This document shows, piece by piece, positions 31,679 to 43,700 of a stretch of 64,000 nt of DNA. Origin of the DNA: Calcarisporiella thermophila CBS 279.70 (lineage: Eukaryota > Calcarisporiellomycota); the NCBI RefSeq assembly GCF_041956535.1, contig NW_027192214.1, forward strand, positions 97,687 through 161,686, read 5' to 3'. Position numbers and translations under genes: made by a program. The notes beneath the pieces are model-generated. The model made no database searches and was not told the origin of the DNA. It worked only from the letters and a program-made list of their open reading frames with translations. Numbering within the stretch: position 1 is the first letter of the stretch; the number at the start of each line of letters is the position of its first letter.

Positions 31679-33766
31679 ATGTCGGACACACAACCCGAGA
31701 CGAACAGCAATCATAAATACGGCCCGGGTCAGATCGTTCTTGCAAAGCTGCGGGGATATCCTTGGTGGCCTGCAAAGGTAGGATGCGGGAACACGGATCT
31801 TCGACGTGTCTCTTGTTTCGATGCTCACTTTTGTTTTTATTTATGGCTCCAAAGATTCAAGATGAGGGCGAAGTTCCCAAGCGGGTCTTGAAGCAGAAGC
31901 CCAAAGATGCCAAGCTATACACGGCCTTCTTTTTTGGATCCCTGGACTAGTAAGCAGATATTTTTATTTTGGATCGCCTTTTGCTTCTGATGCCTTATCA
32001 GTGTGCCATTCCACTCACTCATGTCTCTCCATTATTAGCGGATTTTTCTCACGGGACCAGCTGCGACCGTTTGATGCCGCGGAGGAGGAGAAAAAATTGA
32101 ACGCCAAAGTTTATAAGAAGAATCAATTGCTCGAAAAATCGTTCCGGCAGGCACTAGATCCAGAACTCTTCCAGAAAGAATGGGAGAAGGTGCTGGAGAG
32201 AGAAAAGAAATACGAAGAGGAAGGGGAGGAGGATGAGGAGGAGGAGGAGGAGGAGGAGGAGATGCAGGAGGAGGATGGGGGAAGAGATATGGATTTCGAG
32301 GAGGATGAAGATACCGTGAAGAAACGCAAACGGGATCGGCTTAATAAGCTGGCTTCGCGGCGGCGCACGGAAGCCGCCGAAGAGGAGGAGGAGGAAGAGG
32401 AAACAAAGACCCCGAAGCGTCGGGCGAGTCGAGGCAAGGCAGAGAGCGCGGGGCGCACTTCGTCAGCGAAGAAGAGGCAGCGACAGATTGTAGATTCCGA
32501 AGAAGAGCAAGAAGAGGCCACACCCAAGAATAAACGTGTATGTTGCTTTCATCAACCATGTTTATTCTGGTTCTTTATTGTGAAGGGAATAATTTTTCAC
32601 AAACGATTTTAATTTTTGGTTTTCCTCGCTTATAGCGCAAGTCAACTTCGACCTCATCCGCAAGCCGCTCATCAAGGAAAAACGAAGCCACTCCCGACGA
32701 AAGCCCAGCAGAACCTAAATCCTCGGCCAAGAAGGACATGGCGGTTCAAGAGGAAACCCCCAAAGAGCGGCTTCTCCGACTCCGACACCGGTTGCAGAAG
32801 TTTGTGTTCAAGGATTCGGTAGGGCGGATAGGATTGGTCTTCCAATGTATGTTCATGGGTATCTAATCATGCTGCCTCATGTTGACAGGATAAGAGGGAG
32901 CCCGACGATTTTGTTGCGATGGATAATGCCCTCAAGAAAGTGGAAAAATTCGAAATTGATCTCGACATGCTAAGGGTAAAAGAGGAATCTTCTTCCTTCC
33001 TGTTCATCTCTGGTGCTAACACATCCATTGACCTTCCACTCCCCCCCCCCCCTCCCCCGAATAGGAAACTAAAATCGGCAAAGTGGTGAAGCGCATGTGC
33101 AGCCTCGATTTCGGCCCCGACGACAAGTTCAATCTAAATGCTCGCTCCAAAGTATTACTTGCCTCGTGGAAGGAGATGCTTGGTCGAGCGGAGGCGGAGA
33201 AGAAGCCAGAGAGCAATTTGGAAGAGAAGACACGGGAGGGGAGTACGGAGAACGGGAACGGACCGATAGCCAAGGAGGAGGTGCCGAAGGAGGAAGGAGC
33301 GGCAGAAGAGAAAGAGGAGTCCGAGGAAGTCAAGCCTGGGGGACAGGAGACCAAGATGGAGGTAGATGGGCAGCCGGCCAGCGTTGATGACCAAGCCTCT
33401 GCGGAGGCCAAGGCCAAGACGGTGCCTCCCGAACCTGCCCACGCGAGGGATTCGTTGACAGGATTGAACTCGGAAGCGTCGCAGAAGCCGACGGCAGAGC
33501 CTATGGCCGCATCTAACCCTGCCGTACCAGAGAACCAGGCCGTTGTCGAAACTCCATCCGAATCCAACCCACCTAACGAGAAGAATGAAGCACAGCCACG
33601 ATTTGTCTCAGTAGACGACCCCAAAGCACACGAAGGGGGAGGCCCGCCCCAGAACGAGAGCGCAGGGCTAGAGACACATAAGCCCAAAGAATTGGAGACT
33701 CAGCCGCCGCTCCCAAAGCAGGAGACTGCGCAGACGAACGGCTCTACGGAATTGCGAGAGGACTGA
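31679..33766 (+). CDS. PWWP and LEDGF-type chromatin protein
   Basis: Six exons (31679-31777, 31855-31949, 32039-32537, 32636-32818, 32889-32975, 33065-33766) give 554 residues with all phases agreeing. Residues about 13-85 form a PWWP domain: GQIVLAKLRGYPWWPAK, then across introns KLYTAFFFGSLDYGF; PWWP domains read methylated histone H3K36 and bind DNA. A highly charged region with an 18-Glu-type acidic block follows, then basic patches. Residues about 275-350 (KERLLRLRHRLQKFVF to KVVKRMCSLDF) resemble the helical bundle of LEDGF/HDGF proteins and TFIIS N-like modules. The C-terminal 200 residues are disordered and Glu/Pro-rich. It is probably a nuclear reader that recruits partners to transcribed chromatin, like fission yeast Pdp3-type proteins. 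Confidence 0.85.
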
Positions 33767-36232
33767 GCCCCTTGCATTTGCCCTGAGCTACCCGTGACTT
33801 GGCATGAACTGAATATGATTTCTAGCGTTGTAACAATGTGAGGTTTAAAAAATGGCTATAGTTTTTTTTTTTCTTATAGTTTAGGTAGGCACTCTTTTCT
33901 CTTATTTCTTTCTACACCCTTTTGTGTAAGCTTTTCTCCTTTTTTTTGTGAATGTTTCTTCTTTTTCTTCTTCTTCTTCTTTCTCCTTTATATATAAAGT
34001 TTCATTCTTCCTCTTCTCCCTTCTCCACCTCCACCTATTCCTCCTTCTTTGCTCCCTTGATTCTTCTTCTCACCCACCATTTTAACCGAAATTGTTAAAT
34101 GTACGAAAAAAACACCATTCTCTTTTCCCTTCCCCTTCCCCTTCCCCCCTCCCTCTCTTCCTCCCGTCACCTTTAATATTACTAACGTTGCAGGCTTCTC
34201 ATGATTATTTCTTTTTTATTAATGAAACCGTCCCTATCGCTTTTTTCTCTTAACGTTCCAGCTCTCTTATTTTTGCTACGTGTGCTACGAGGACATAATA
34301 ATATGTTATAGTTTGAAGTTTCATCCGGATCCACATATGAACTTGAGAGATTCCTTTGCGGGAATAACCGCCGCATTCTCTGCCGAGGATGGGAGAGACC
34401 TACCTCGTAGGGTAAGAGAGGAAAAGGCAGGCGTAACACCATAAGCGGCAATTTCTCCAGTTGGTATGCAGAGAGATGAAGCGAAGAGCTGAGGCCAGCT
34501 CTGCCTGAATTGGGACGGATAAATCCAATTTCCGACTGTGATCTGTGCGATAGGGGCAAGAGGGGGAGAGGGGTTCCCAACGCGGACGCGGCCGCGGCAC
34601 AAGCCTGAATCCACGGCCGCTGGAGCAGGCGCTAGCGGATGCGAAGACGGCCAGCCGCTCGGCTAACCTCTACTGCCGGCGCAGAAGCAAAGGGATGGGC
34701 CGGCGGTGGAGCCGGCCACGAAAATCGCCAAATTGCTTTGGCCCAGTGATGTGTATGGCACAGCTTCCTCCATGGCCTGGGCGCACAATCCAATCGCTCC
34801 GAGCATGGTGAAAGGTCGCCTATGGAGGCGCGTTGGCCGTGGTTCCAATTCGGTCGGGACCCTCGTTTGGCTCACTCGAGCCGCAATCCCGAGGTGATTT
34901 CCACAATGCTTCTGGCTGCCGAGGTTTGAGTTTGCGTGATCCACTAGCAGGGGGCGAGGGGGAGAAGGAGGCCAATTTCCCGAACTCTCATGCGAATCTG
35001 ACTCCGCAGGTTTCTCTTTAGATAAGCGTGCGGGGTAGCATCTGGGGAGGGGACGGAGGAGGGGGGGGCGGGCGGCGGCGGGGATGACGAGAGGAGCTCC
35101 CTGCTATCCTGCTTGCGAGAGAGGCCCGTAGCCCTGCGGCCGACTCCTGCTGAATCAGGAATTTCACGTGGCCGCCCCCTCTCGAGAAGCAAAGCTAAAC
35201 TGGGCATCGGCCGCCGAGCCAAGGGCAGGCCAACCCCCCGCCGCCTCGCGGTGCTTAGTGATAAACTTAATCTTGAGCAAAAGCCGCAGATGGTTTGGTG
35301 TGTCTCCTCAACAAACTTTGACACGATGATTCAGAGGTTTCTGCCCACTCGAGAGGAGCGGATTGCCGTGGTTGAGCGAGAACGACGAGAAGGAGACCTA
35401 GGGTGCCCTCCCAGGGTGAAACCTGGGGTTAGGCAATGGCTTTTCATATGCCAAACACCCTACTGTCATTTCAGATAGCTTTTTTCTCATGTGGGAAAGC
35501 GTGACGTCAGCAAGGGGGGCATGGGGGGCCAAATGAGGACTGGAAAGCTGACATGGGCGCAGGAAAAAACGGCGCCGGAGACTGGCGCTGTGCGGGGGTG
35601 CGGCACGGACGGCGTCGGCCAGGCTGCTGCTGCCGCCGCCGCCGCCCATCACTCGATGCCGATGGAGGGGGGGCGGGGGGGCGGGCGATGCCGGAGGTTG
35701 CAGGTCTCCAAATTGGCTAAGGAAAAAAATGCAAGACCTCCAAGCCACCAGTGTCTCTAGTCCAAAAGGAGGGGGTGTCAACGTAATCGTGTATAAAAAA
35801 ATCCCTCCCAAAAAAACTTCAAATTACTCTTCGCTCAAAAAGGGTGAGTGTTCGTTGTTAAAAAGGAAGGTGAGAAGAAGTCGTTTGAATCTTCCATATC
35901 TCCATTTGCATGTGAGTTGCGAGCTGGATCCCCCGTTGCCGCGGCTCCAGCATTCCCCCCGCCGTGCCTTAATCATTCCCCCATTCCCCCCATCGAGCCC
36001 TGGCTCTCGTCCATTGTTTTCCCTTTTTTATTTTTCTTTCCTCTGTTGCAATGGCTTAACCCACATTTTATTTCCATATCATGCCGTCTGCTTTATCTAC
36101 GTTTTTTCTCTCCTTTTCTTCCTCTGTGGTGATTCAAAAATAACAGCCTACTGATCCTCGCCTTTTTTCTCCCCCTTCCCCCTTGTTTATTATAGACTCT
36201 TGCTTCGCACCAATACAAATATCAGCACAGCC
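33767..36232. other. Long intergenic region upstream of the MADS gene
   Basis: The left part is T/C-rich (33840-34170) and contains the end of the PWWP transcript. From about 34560 to 35720 the sequence is unusually GC-rich for this window and carries overlapping frames on both strands, none with a domain. A pyrimidine-rich block near 36000-36200 directly precedes the MADS start codon. A large upstream regulatory region is likely. Confidence 0.45.
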
Positions 36233-37134
36233 ATGAGTCAACGGAATATCGACGGTGTTCCTGGCCAGGCGGCCTTCTCCGCCTCCGGCCTGGCGGACGA
36301 CCCGCGCGGGGCCAAACGCGAGCATGAGGATATCGTCGAGGCGGGCTCCGACTCGGACGACGACGACGAGCGCCCAAAGGGCGCTAAGCGCACATCCATG
36401 GGCCGCCGAAAGATCCGGATCGAGTACATTGAGGGTGAGTCATTTAATTTTCCGAGCGAGATCATGCGATTTCTCCTCGCGGGCGACTAATCTCGTGCTT
36501 TGGCCTGCCAGATAAAAACCGCCGGCACATCACCTTTAGTAAGCGCAAGGCGGGGATCATGAAAAAGGCCTACGAACTCTCCACCCTGACGGGCACCCAG
36601 GTGCTGCTCTTGGTGGTGTCCGAGACGGGTCTCGTGTACACCTTCACCACCCCCAAGCTGCAGCCCCTGGTCACGAAGCCCGAGGGCAAGAATCTGATTC
36701 AGGCATGCCTCAACGCCCCCGATCCCGCCTCCTCCTCCATGTCCATGTCCTCGCAGCAGCAGGACCGCTCGCCGCCCTCGCGGCAGGCCGGCGCCTACGG
36801 CTCCGCCGAGGCCGGCGACAGCCTCTACAATGCTGCGGCCGCGCAGGACGACCGCCGCCAGCAGGTCCAGCCGCCCCCCGCCCAGATGCCCCAGCAGGGT
36901 TCGGCCCCCCCGTCCAGTACCTATCTCTCGTCCATGGGCTCCTACGCCCACGCTGGCTACGCCCCCATGCCTGGCATGCCCGCCAACGTCGCACAGCAGT
37001 ACCTCAGCTCGGCACAGTACCCGCCCTACCCCGCCTCCTCCGCACAGCCCTCCCTATACGGGCAGGGCACAGGGCAGTATCCGCCCTCCCACACCTATTG
37101 GGGGGTGGAGTCGAATGGGGCGCAGAAGAAGTAG
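36233..37134 (+). CDS. mcm1: SRF-type MADS-box transcription factor (Mcm1/McmA type)
   Basis: Two exons, 36233-36434 and 36512-37134, give 274 residues. After an acidic, Ser/Asp-rich N-terminus the MADS box begins at about residue 57 with GRRKIRIEYIEDKNRRH, the intron falling inside it, then FSKRKAGIMKKAYELS and TGTQVLLLVVSETGLVYTF, and the SAM extension through LIQACLNAP. These are the SRF-class residues of yeast Mcm1 and Aspergillus McmA, not the MEF2 class. The C-terminus is rich in Gln, Pro, Ser and Tyr, typical of activation regions in this family. Mcm1 orthologues bind CC-rich CArG-type sites with cofactors to control mating, cell cycle and development. The coding DNA is markedly GC-rich compared with its flanks. 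Confidence 0.95.
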
Positions 37135-38278
37135 GGGCGAAGGGGATGGGGCCGAGGCCCCCGCACCCCCACCAAAATATAGCACATGTACAATTCTGTT
37201 TAGGGGGGGCCGGGGAGGGGGGATTTCTCGGGAGGAAACAGCCTTGATGATATTCCATAGTGTCCTTTCATTTTTGTTCTCTCTATGTCTTCTTGCTCAC
37301 CCACTTTCTTTCTTTGTCTTTTGCTTTGCTTTCTCCCATTTTTTTTTTTTCTGTTCCTCTTCTTTTTCCTCTTTTCTTATTCCTTATATTTCCCTTTCTC
37401 TCTGTTTTCATATATACTTCCTTTTTTTTTCCCCTTCTCTCTCCTCTTTTCTTTTATTTGGGTTAAGTTTGGCATATTTGTTGTTTATTATTAAAGTTTC
37501 CTTGCTATGCTCATTCGACGCTGAGAATGTTCTCTGTGCTGTGCCAAGAGGGGGAGTTTGCTTGGCAAACAAGATTTCTCCCCCCCTTTCGCTTGGACAG
37601 CAAAGATGTATTTAGGGTTGATAGGGGCCGTCCGGTTAAGGAAAGAGGCGGTGGGGGCGAGGAGGCTTGCGTGCTTCACTATGCGTGAAGACCGAGAAGC
37701 GGAGGGGCCCGATGGGCTGCCAGCCAGATGGCATTCAGCGCCTGCAGGCCCGGCCCTGGAGGCTGGCGGGGGAGAACGGCCGCGCATCCGAGGCGAATAC
37801 TAGCGGGGGAGGGGAGCACCAGCCTGAACGGGCGCCGCATTAATCCTCAAACATGCAAGGATCCAGGGCAGCATGGCCTGTGTGAGAGGCGAGGGCCTCG
37901 AAGGGCACCATAGACCCCCCCCCGACCCTCCTCTTCAGCCGCTGAAACCTCTCATGATTGAGCCACCGAGTTTGGAGCTGAGTAGACTGGTTGGGAAGCA
38001 GGAGCATAATTGAAAGATACCGAAGCATAGATTCGCGTAACAGGGCGCGTTGGGCAGCCCGTGCCGCATGCTCCTTCCCCTGGGTCATCCAGAGCCGCAG
38101 GCTCATCACCGCTAGTAGATTGAGATGAGGAAGATACAGAACAGGGTCAGGCGCGTGGGGGCTAGCCCATTCGCATCATGGCGAGAAAAGGAGAAATCAA
38201 TGTCTATTGAATTGGATAAATTAAAAATAAAAAAGTACATTTGGAAAATGGAAAAAAGAGAATATAAAGATGAAGGCT
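37135..38278. other. Intergenic region with one doubtful gene
   Basis: The left half is T/C-rich and should be the 3' end of the MADS transcript. The right half holds the doubtful minus-strand frame listed separately. Confidence 0.4.
37840..38109 (-). CDS. Possible small protein or last exon, unknown
   Basis: The frame gives 89 residues. The first 60 look protein-like: amphipathic and rich in Arg, Leu, Gln and Ala (GKEHAARAAQRALLRESMLRYLS, TRWLNHERFQRLKRRV). The sequence just upstream on this strand, CTACTAG, is a good splice acceptor, so it may be the last exon of a gene whose first exon I could not place. No domain recognised. Confidence 0.3.
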   Translation of the reverse strand: MMSLRLWMTQGKEHAARAAQRALLRESMLRYLSIMLLLPNQSTQLQTRWLNHERFQRLKRRVGGGSMVPFEALASHTGHAALDPCMFED

Positions 38279-40542
38279 TTAAAACACGCTTCCCAATGCC
38301 TCGAACCAGCTGATCAGACTAGGATCAGTACGGGCAAACCGGCAAAATTCTTCATATGAGATGTAATCTTCATTGACCGGTGCAATGTTGGAAAAGGTGT
38401 GCTCCACCATCTCATCAATGGCTTCCTGAGTCAAGGTTTCCAGGATCGGGTAATTGCCGGCCGCAAGCTCGTCTCCCTCCACCACGTAGTCCATGTGCTG
38501 CGGCTCATCCACTCCCTCCATCCCATTCACAGCACCCTCCATGCCCCCGCCATCTTCCTTCTCTTCCTCATTGCTCCGCTCCTCCCCCCTTTCTCTGTCT
38601 GGAATCCTCCTGTATGTTTCCACAAGCGGGTCTGAGGACTCGGGCGGCTGCTCTTTCTGGTTCGCGGCCATCCCTTGAGCTCTGGCTAGCCGCCTCAGTC
38701 TCTGCCTGCGCCTTCTTGTCCTCAGCTCCATATCCTCTGCCATTCCTTGCTCCTCATCCTCGCTCTCTCCCTGGCTCAGCCCTCCATTTTCCTCGTCGTC
38801 GTCCTCGGGAGGTGGCGGAATGGGTGCGGTGAACGCAGAGGACACCGGCTGACTCGCGGGGAAATTGAATAGGTCTAGCTTCTCTTCCTGCATCGCCCGC
38901 ATGACATCCCGCACCAACTCCATGCTCAGCTGGAAATACGCCCGGAACATCCGCCCAAGCTCATCGCGCGAGATTCGCCCATCGTCGTCCAAATCGTATC
39001 CCTTGAACACATCTTGATACAGAAACAAGCAAACTCGTTAGTTTTGCGCACTCGTGGACAAAAAGAAATGGGTGAACACGGGAGTGTTCGGCCTACATTT
39101 GATCTTTTCCTCCAGATTCCCCTTGCAGAGTATGGAGAGCCCACATACCAACTCGGGGAAATCGATTATCCCATCGTGGTCCTGGTCGAAAAAGTTGAAG
39201 ATGCGGTCCGTGATCAGATTGCGTTCGACCCCCAGCGGCCCCAGGCATCGCTCAAAGGTTTCGCGGTCTATACCACCCCCATTTCCCTCGCCACCACCCG
39301 TGTCACCCGAATTCGAAGACATCTCCCCCGCCTCCTCTTCTTCCTCTTCCTCCTCCTCCTCCTCCTCCCCCGCCTCTCTCCCCTCCTCCTCTTCTTCTCG
39401 TACGGCACCATTGGCCAATCCCTCCGCTGCTTCGTCTTCCTCCTCGTCTTCAAACCCCTCTTCGTCCTGACCCAACTCTGCGCTAATGGTGGGCTTTGGT
39501 TTCCGACGCCGATGCGTGGTGGAAAGCGAGTGAAATTGCTCGTAGAGAGCGGTAAGCTCCACTTGATCGACTAGGACGAGGAGGCAAAAAAAAACATCAA
39601 GCCAGGCCCAAAAGAAATATATAAAAATGAACTTACAGTGCGTTTTCTTCTGAAGCTCTCTGATTTTTTCCAGATTCAAACTTGTGAAATTGGAAGGTTT
39701 TCCTGATACATTAAAAAGCCTGGGTCAGTTCAATTGTAGGATGGCATGAATGTCCATCATGACACAAACCTGGATAGAATACATCCAAAACGGCATTGCG
39801 CGGATTGGCAAGAGGGGGTATTGGAATGCGAATTTTAAGGAATACATGCGTTTTTATATGGCAGTCAGTCGCCTCACATTGCTCACACAAGTCGTAATCG
39901 ACACAATTGGCGCAACGGTATCGGATCCCGCGAATGGGCGTGACCGAGCAAGAATTGCAAGTAATCCCTCCTGGAATAGAGCAACAGAATCGCATCAATG
40001 CCTTAGAGTGTGGAAAAACGCCAAAATAACTTACGATGTATGTAGCCGTCTGATTCATAGCCAAATGAGTTGAATAAAATCGGTTAATATTTCTGAGTGT
40101 AATAATGAATGCCAGCTTTGTTACCCTTTCTCGCTTGATCTTCTGCAATCGCGTAGAGTAGATTAAGTAAGTTGGTGTTTTCATTCTCATCTTTGAACAG
40201 GTCCATCAGATTGTTTTGTATGCGTTGCACATTGCCGCCTGCGGTGGCCGCAGCCGCAACGGCAGCAGCGACAGCGCCGCCAAGCTCTTCCTCATCGACT
40301 CTTCTCTGCTCATCCCAAAACCAAGGCCACCATCGCCGTGACGGGGTTGCGGAAGAGGAGGAGAGCGAGAAGTGAAACGGCCTTCGGCGCCGACGCTGAC
40401 GGCGGCTGGGCGATAAGGGAGGATTACGGTGGTGATACCAAGCAAGTAGGGTGACTCCTGTGAGAACCCCACTGAGGTACAGGAGGGTGCTGGCAGAGAT
40501 ATGGAAGGTGGGTAACCGAGACGTCGTGGCCGTCTCAACCAT
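38279..40542 (-). CDS. Membrane-anchored ZZ zinc-finger and EF-hand protein
   Basis: Six exons (40542-40125, 40049-40035, 39970-39770, 39702-39637, 39570-39097, 39012-38279) give 635 residues with every phase matching. Residues about 15-35 form one transmembrane helix, followed by an Arg-rich stretch. A ZZ zinc finger begins near residue 147: RGITCNSC, then YRCANCVDYDLCEQCE. The 15-base second exon encodes DGYIH and is needed to join the finger to the upstream part. After an acidic poly-Glu loop come two good EF-hands, DQDHDGIIDFPE and DLDDDGRISRDE, and a third degenerate one near the C-terminus (NEDYISYEEF). This ZZ plus EF-hand arrangement is a conserved fungal family of unknown cell role; calcium sensing at a membrane is the inference. 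Confidence 0.88.
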
Positions 40543-40736
40543 CTTAAGAATCCTAACGCAAGCTCAGTTGTATTGCTGAAGCACTTTGATTTCGGGCCAG
40601 ATGCAAAATGTGGCAAAAAAAAAGAAAATATTGCTAAGCCGCAATAAGCCGTTTTGGAAATATTCTAGAGAAAAGCTGCACCTACCCGCCTCTACTTTCT
40701 CTTAGCGGCTGTTCTTAGTCAAGCAATGTCCAAGAC
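40543..40736. promoter_or_regulatory. Short shared divergent promoter region
   Basis: Only about 194 bases separate the start codons of the EF-hand/ZZ gene and the synaptojanin gene, so both promoters must lie here or overlap the coding parts. No specific factor site was identified. Confidence 0.5.
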
Positions 40737-43700
40737 ATGCAAAGTACATTACTCGTCAGGAACAATCCCCGGTCTCTCTGCTTACGGCCCGTCCAGATAT
40801 CTGGCGATACGCCGGCAAGCGTCCTAGTGTTCGAGCAATATCACGGCTCGGTGGACCCTAAATGTGTGGTCCGGCTGGTTCCTGTCGATGAATTTGACGT
40901 GAGCAACTACACTTATCTTAATGCACACCCTGTCTACGGATGCCTTGGGCTTATTCACGTCAATAACGGTAACACATTCCCTCCATTCCCCTTCTAATCA
41001 CACGACTCTCCTACATGATTTTCATTGATGACACAGAAATTTTCTTGTCCGTCATCACCGATTGCATTCATCTTGGCAAGATCCGACCCGGAGAATCGGT
41101 GCACCGCATCACCGATGTGGCATTCTATTCGCTCTCCAATGGTCTGTGGGATGATGTCGACTCCTACAATGCTCGGTCTTACGATGAGGATGATGACGGC
41201 ACTCCAGTGGCCCATCCCTGCAATTCGCTCAAAAAATTATTTGCCAATGGTAGCTACTATTTCTCGTCCGATTTCGATCTAACACGAACAGTCCAGGCGC
41301 GCATTACATCGGGCGTGTTTGATTTGCACGCCTTCGACGACCATTTCCTGTGGAACTGGTATTTGCTGAAGGAACTGTTAAAATTCAGGGAAAATTTGAG
41401 TGGGGACGAAAAGATACAGTTGGACCGAGGCGGGTTTTTGGTTAGTGCTTGTCTTTCGATCCATGGAAATGCATAGGTTTGTCATATCCATATGCCCCTC
41501 TGCTCCATTGTAGGTGCTTGCGATTCAGGGCTATGTTGGGATATCAGACACTTACATCGATGGACATAGAGCCCAATTATCTATACTGTCAAAGCTGAGC
41601 TGTAAACGCGCCGGTATAGTCCACCTGTGCCTCTTGGTTGAAAACTAGAGTTAATCCCCCTCCCTCCCCCATGGTCCTTGTAGGCACACGATTCAATACT
41701 CGAGGAATAGACGATGATGGGAATGTGGCAAATTTTGTGGAGGTGCCTATTTGATTTGCGCACTGAAGACGTCACCCATCCACTAACGCGTAGGTTGTAT
41801 TGATTAGACCGAGACCATCTTGCAAACCGACCAGTGGTGTCTAGCTTACACACAAATACGCGGGAGCGTGCCTGGTATGTTGAATTTGCTCTCAAACTTT
41901 CCCCAAGCGTGCCTTGTTCTCTAATCGTTCTTCTCGATACAGTCTTTTGGGAGCAGCAAGGGATCCAGGTGATGAACCACCGCATCAAAATCTCACGCGG
42001 CGCAGATGCAACCCGCCCCGCCAGTGAAAAGCACTTTGCCGAGCAGCTTTCACGGTATGGCCGAGTCCACGCAATCAATCTACTCCAGCAGCGCGAGGGC
42101 TCCGGAGAGCTCACCCTCAGCCAGGCCTACGAGGCACAAACCCGCCTGCTCCGAGCCCAGGGTATGGACGTTTCCCTCACCAACTTTGATTTCCATTCTG
42201 AATGCCGTGGGGGCAATTACGAGAATGTGTCGTCATTGATCCGGCGACTGAACCATCTTGTGAGCGAGTTTGGCTACTTCTTGGTGGAGGGGGAGAGGGA
42301 TGCGGTGGTGTTGGAGCAGAGTGGCGTGTTTCGGACGAGCTGTCTAGATAGTCTAGATCGTACCAACATCGTGCAGAGCGAGTTGTCGCGCCAAGTGATT
42401 CTCCACCACTTGAGGAGTCTTGGTCTGAGCTCGGAAGGGCTGCTACAACATCACTCGATGCTCTGGGCGGAGAATGGGGACGGCCTCTCGCGGATTTACG
42501 CCGGCACAGGTGCGCTGAAAACCACCTTCACCAGGACGGGCAAGGTGTCCTTTGCGACCCTGTTAAACGATGCGACGAAGAGCGTCAATCGCTTTGTGAT
42601 AAACAACTTCCAGGACAAATCCAAGCAAGAGTCCATTGATTATTTCTTGGTAATGTCCAGCACTGAATCGCTTCATGAGTGTATTTGGAGAGGCTCACTT
42701 CTTGGCCATTTCTGTGCTGTAGGGTAAGCTCATGAGCCAGAAGGAAATTATGATACACGACCCTATCCATGAAGCAGTTGCTAAAGACTTGCTCACAAGG
42801 TAATTGTCCATTGCCCATGGTTGGAAGTCCTAAGCAATATTTTGAATTTCCATTGGTTTCCTCTAGAGCCGCAGAATATACCTCCACGAAAAAGATCACT
42901 ATTTTCACCGGCACCTACAACTTGAACGGCAAATTACTAGGCACAGAAACGCTAGATCCCTGGCTCTGGGGCCTCGATTGTAACTCTATTTTGGTTAAAG
43001 TAAACATTTGAGCACGTGGCTGATTTGCTTTTACGATGGTAGCCGCCCAGGATCCCGAACTCTTCGCCATCGCGTTTCAAGAGATTGTCGAGCTCACTCC
43101 GCAACAGATTGTCTCTGCCGATGTGGAGAAGTTGGTGTACTGGGAGAAACAGACCGAGCGAATTCTTAATTCTTCACCAAAGCGCTCTTCCCCACGACAT
43201 CGATACATCATGATTCGCACAGGGCAGCTAGTCGGAGCTGCGCTCCTCATATTCGCACGAGAAGACATTGTGCCCTTTATAAAAAACGTAGAATGCTCGA
43301 TGAAAAAAACCGGATTGCGCGGAATGAGTGGCAACAAAGGTGCAGTGGCGATTCGACTCGACTTTGCCGACACGAGCTTGTGCTTCGTGACGGGCCACTT
43401 TGCCGCGGGACACTCCAACTACGACGAGAGAAATAATGACTATCGGACGATCTCGGAGGGGCTGGCCTTTAAGCGTGGTAGAGGGATTGCCGATCATGAG
43501 TAAGTGGGGCCCATTCCTCTTCTCTAATACTGAGTTTTTTAACGCATGAGTGACTAGCGCGGTAATATGGGCCGGAGATTTTAACTATCGAATCGGCTTA
43601 TCCAACGAGGACGTCCGATATTATGTGCAGCAAGGGAATTTGCTGGAGCTGCTCAAAAACGACCAGGTATTATTGCCTAACCTTTCATCGAGCTCGCTTG

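Noticed and set aside
33016-33687. A 223-codon minus-strand ORF, Ser/Gly-rich
   Set aside because: Shadow of the Glu-rich last exon of the PWWP gene.
36705-37615. Plus-strand ORFs of 180 and 261 codons overlapping the MADS gene
   Set aside because: Out-of-frame readings of the GC-rich Gln/Pro tail of the MADS protein and of its pyrimidine-rich 3' region.
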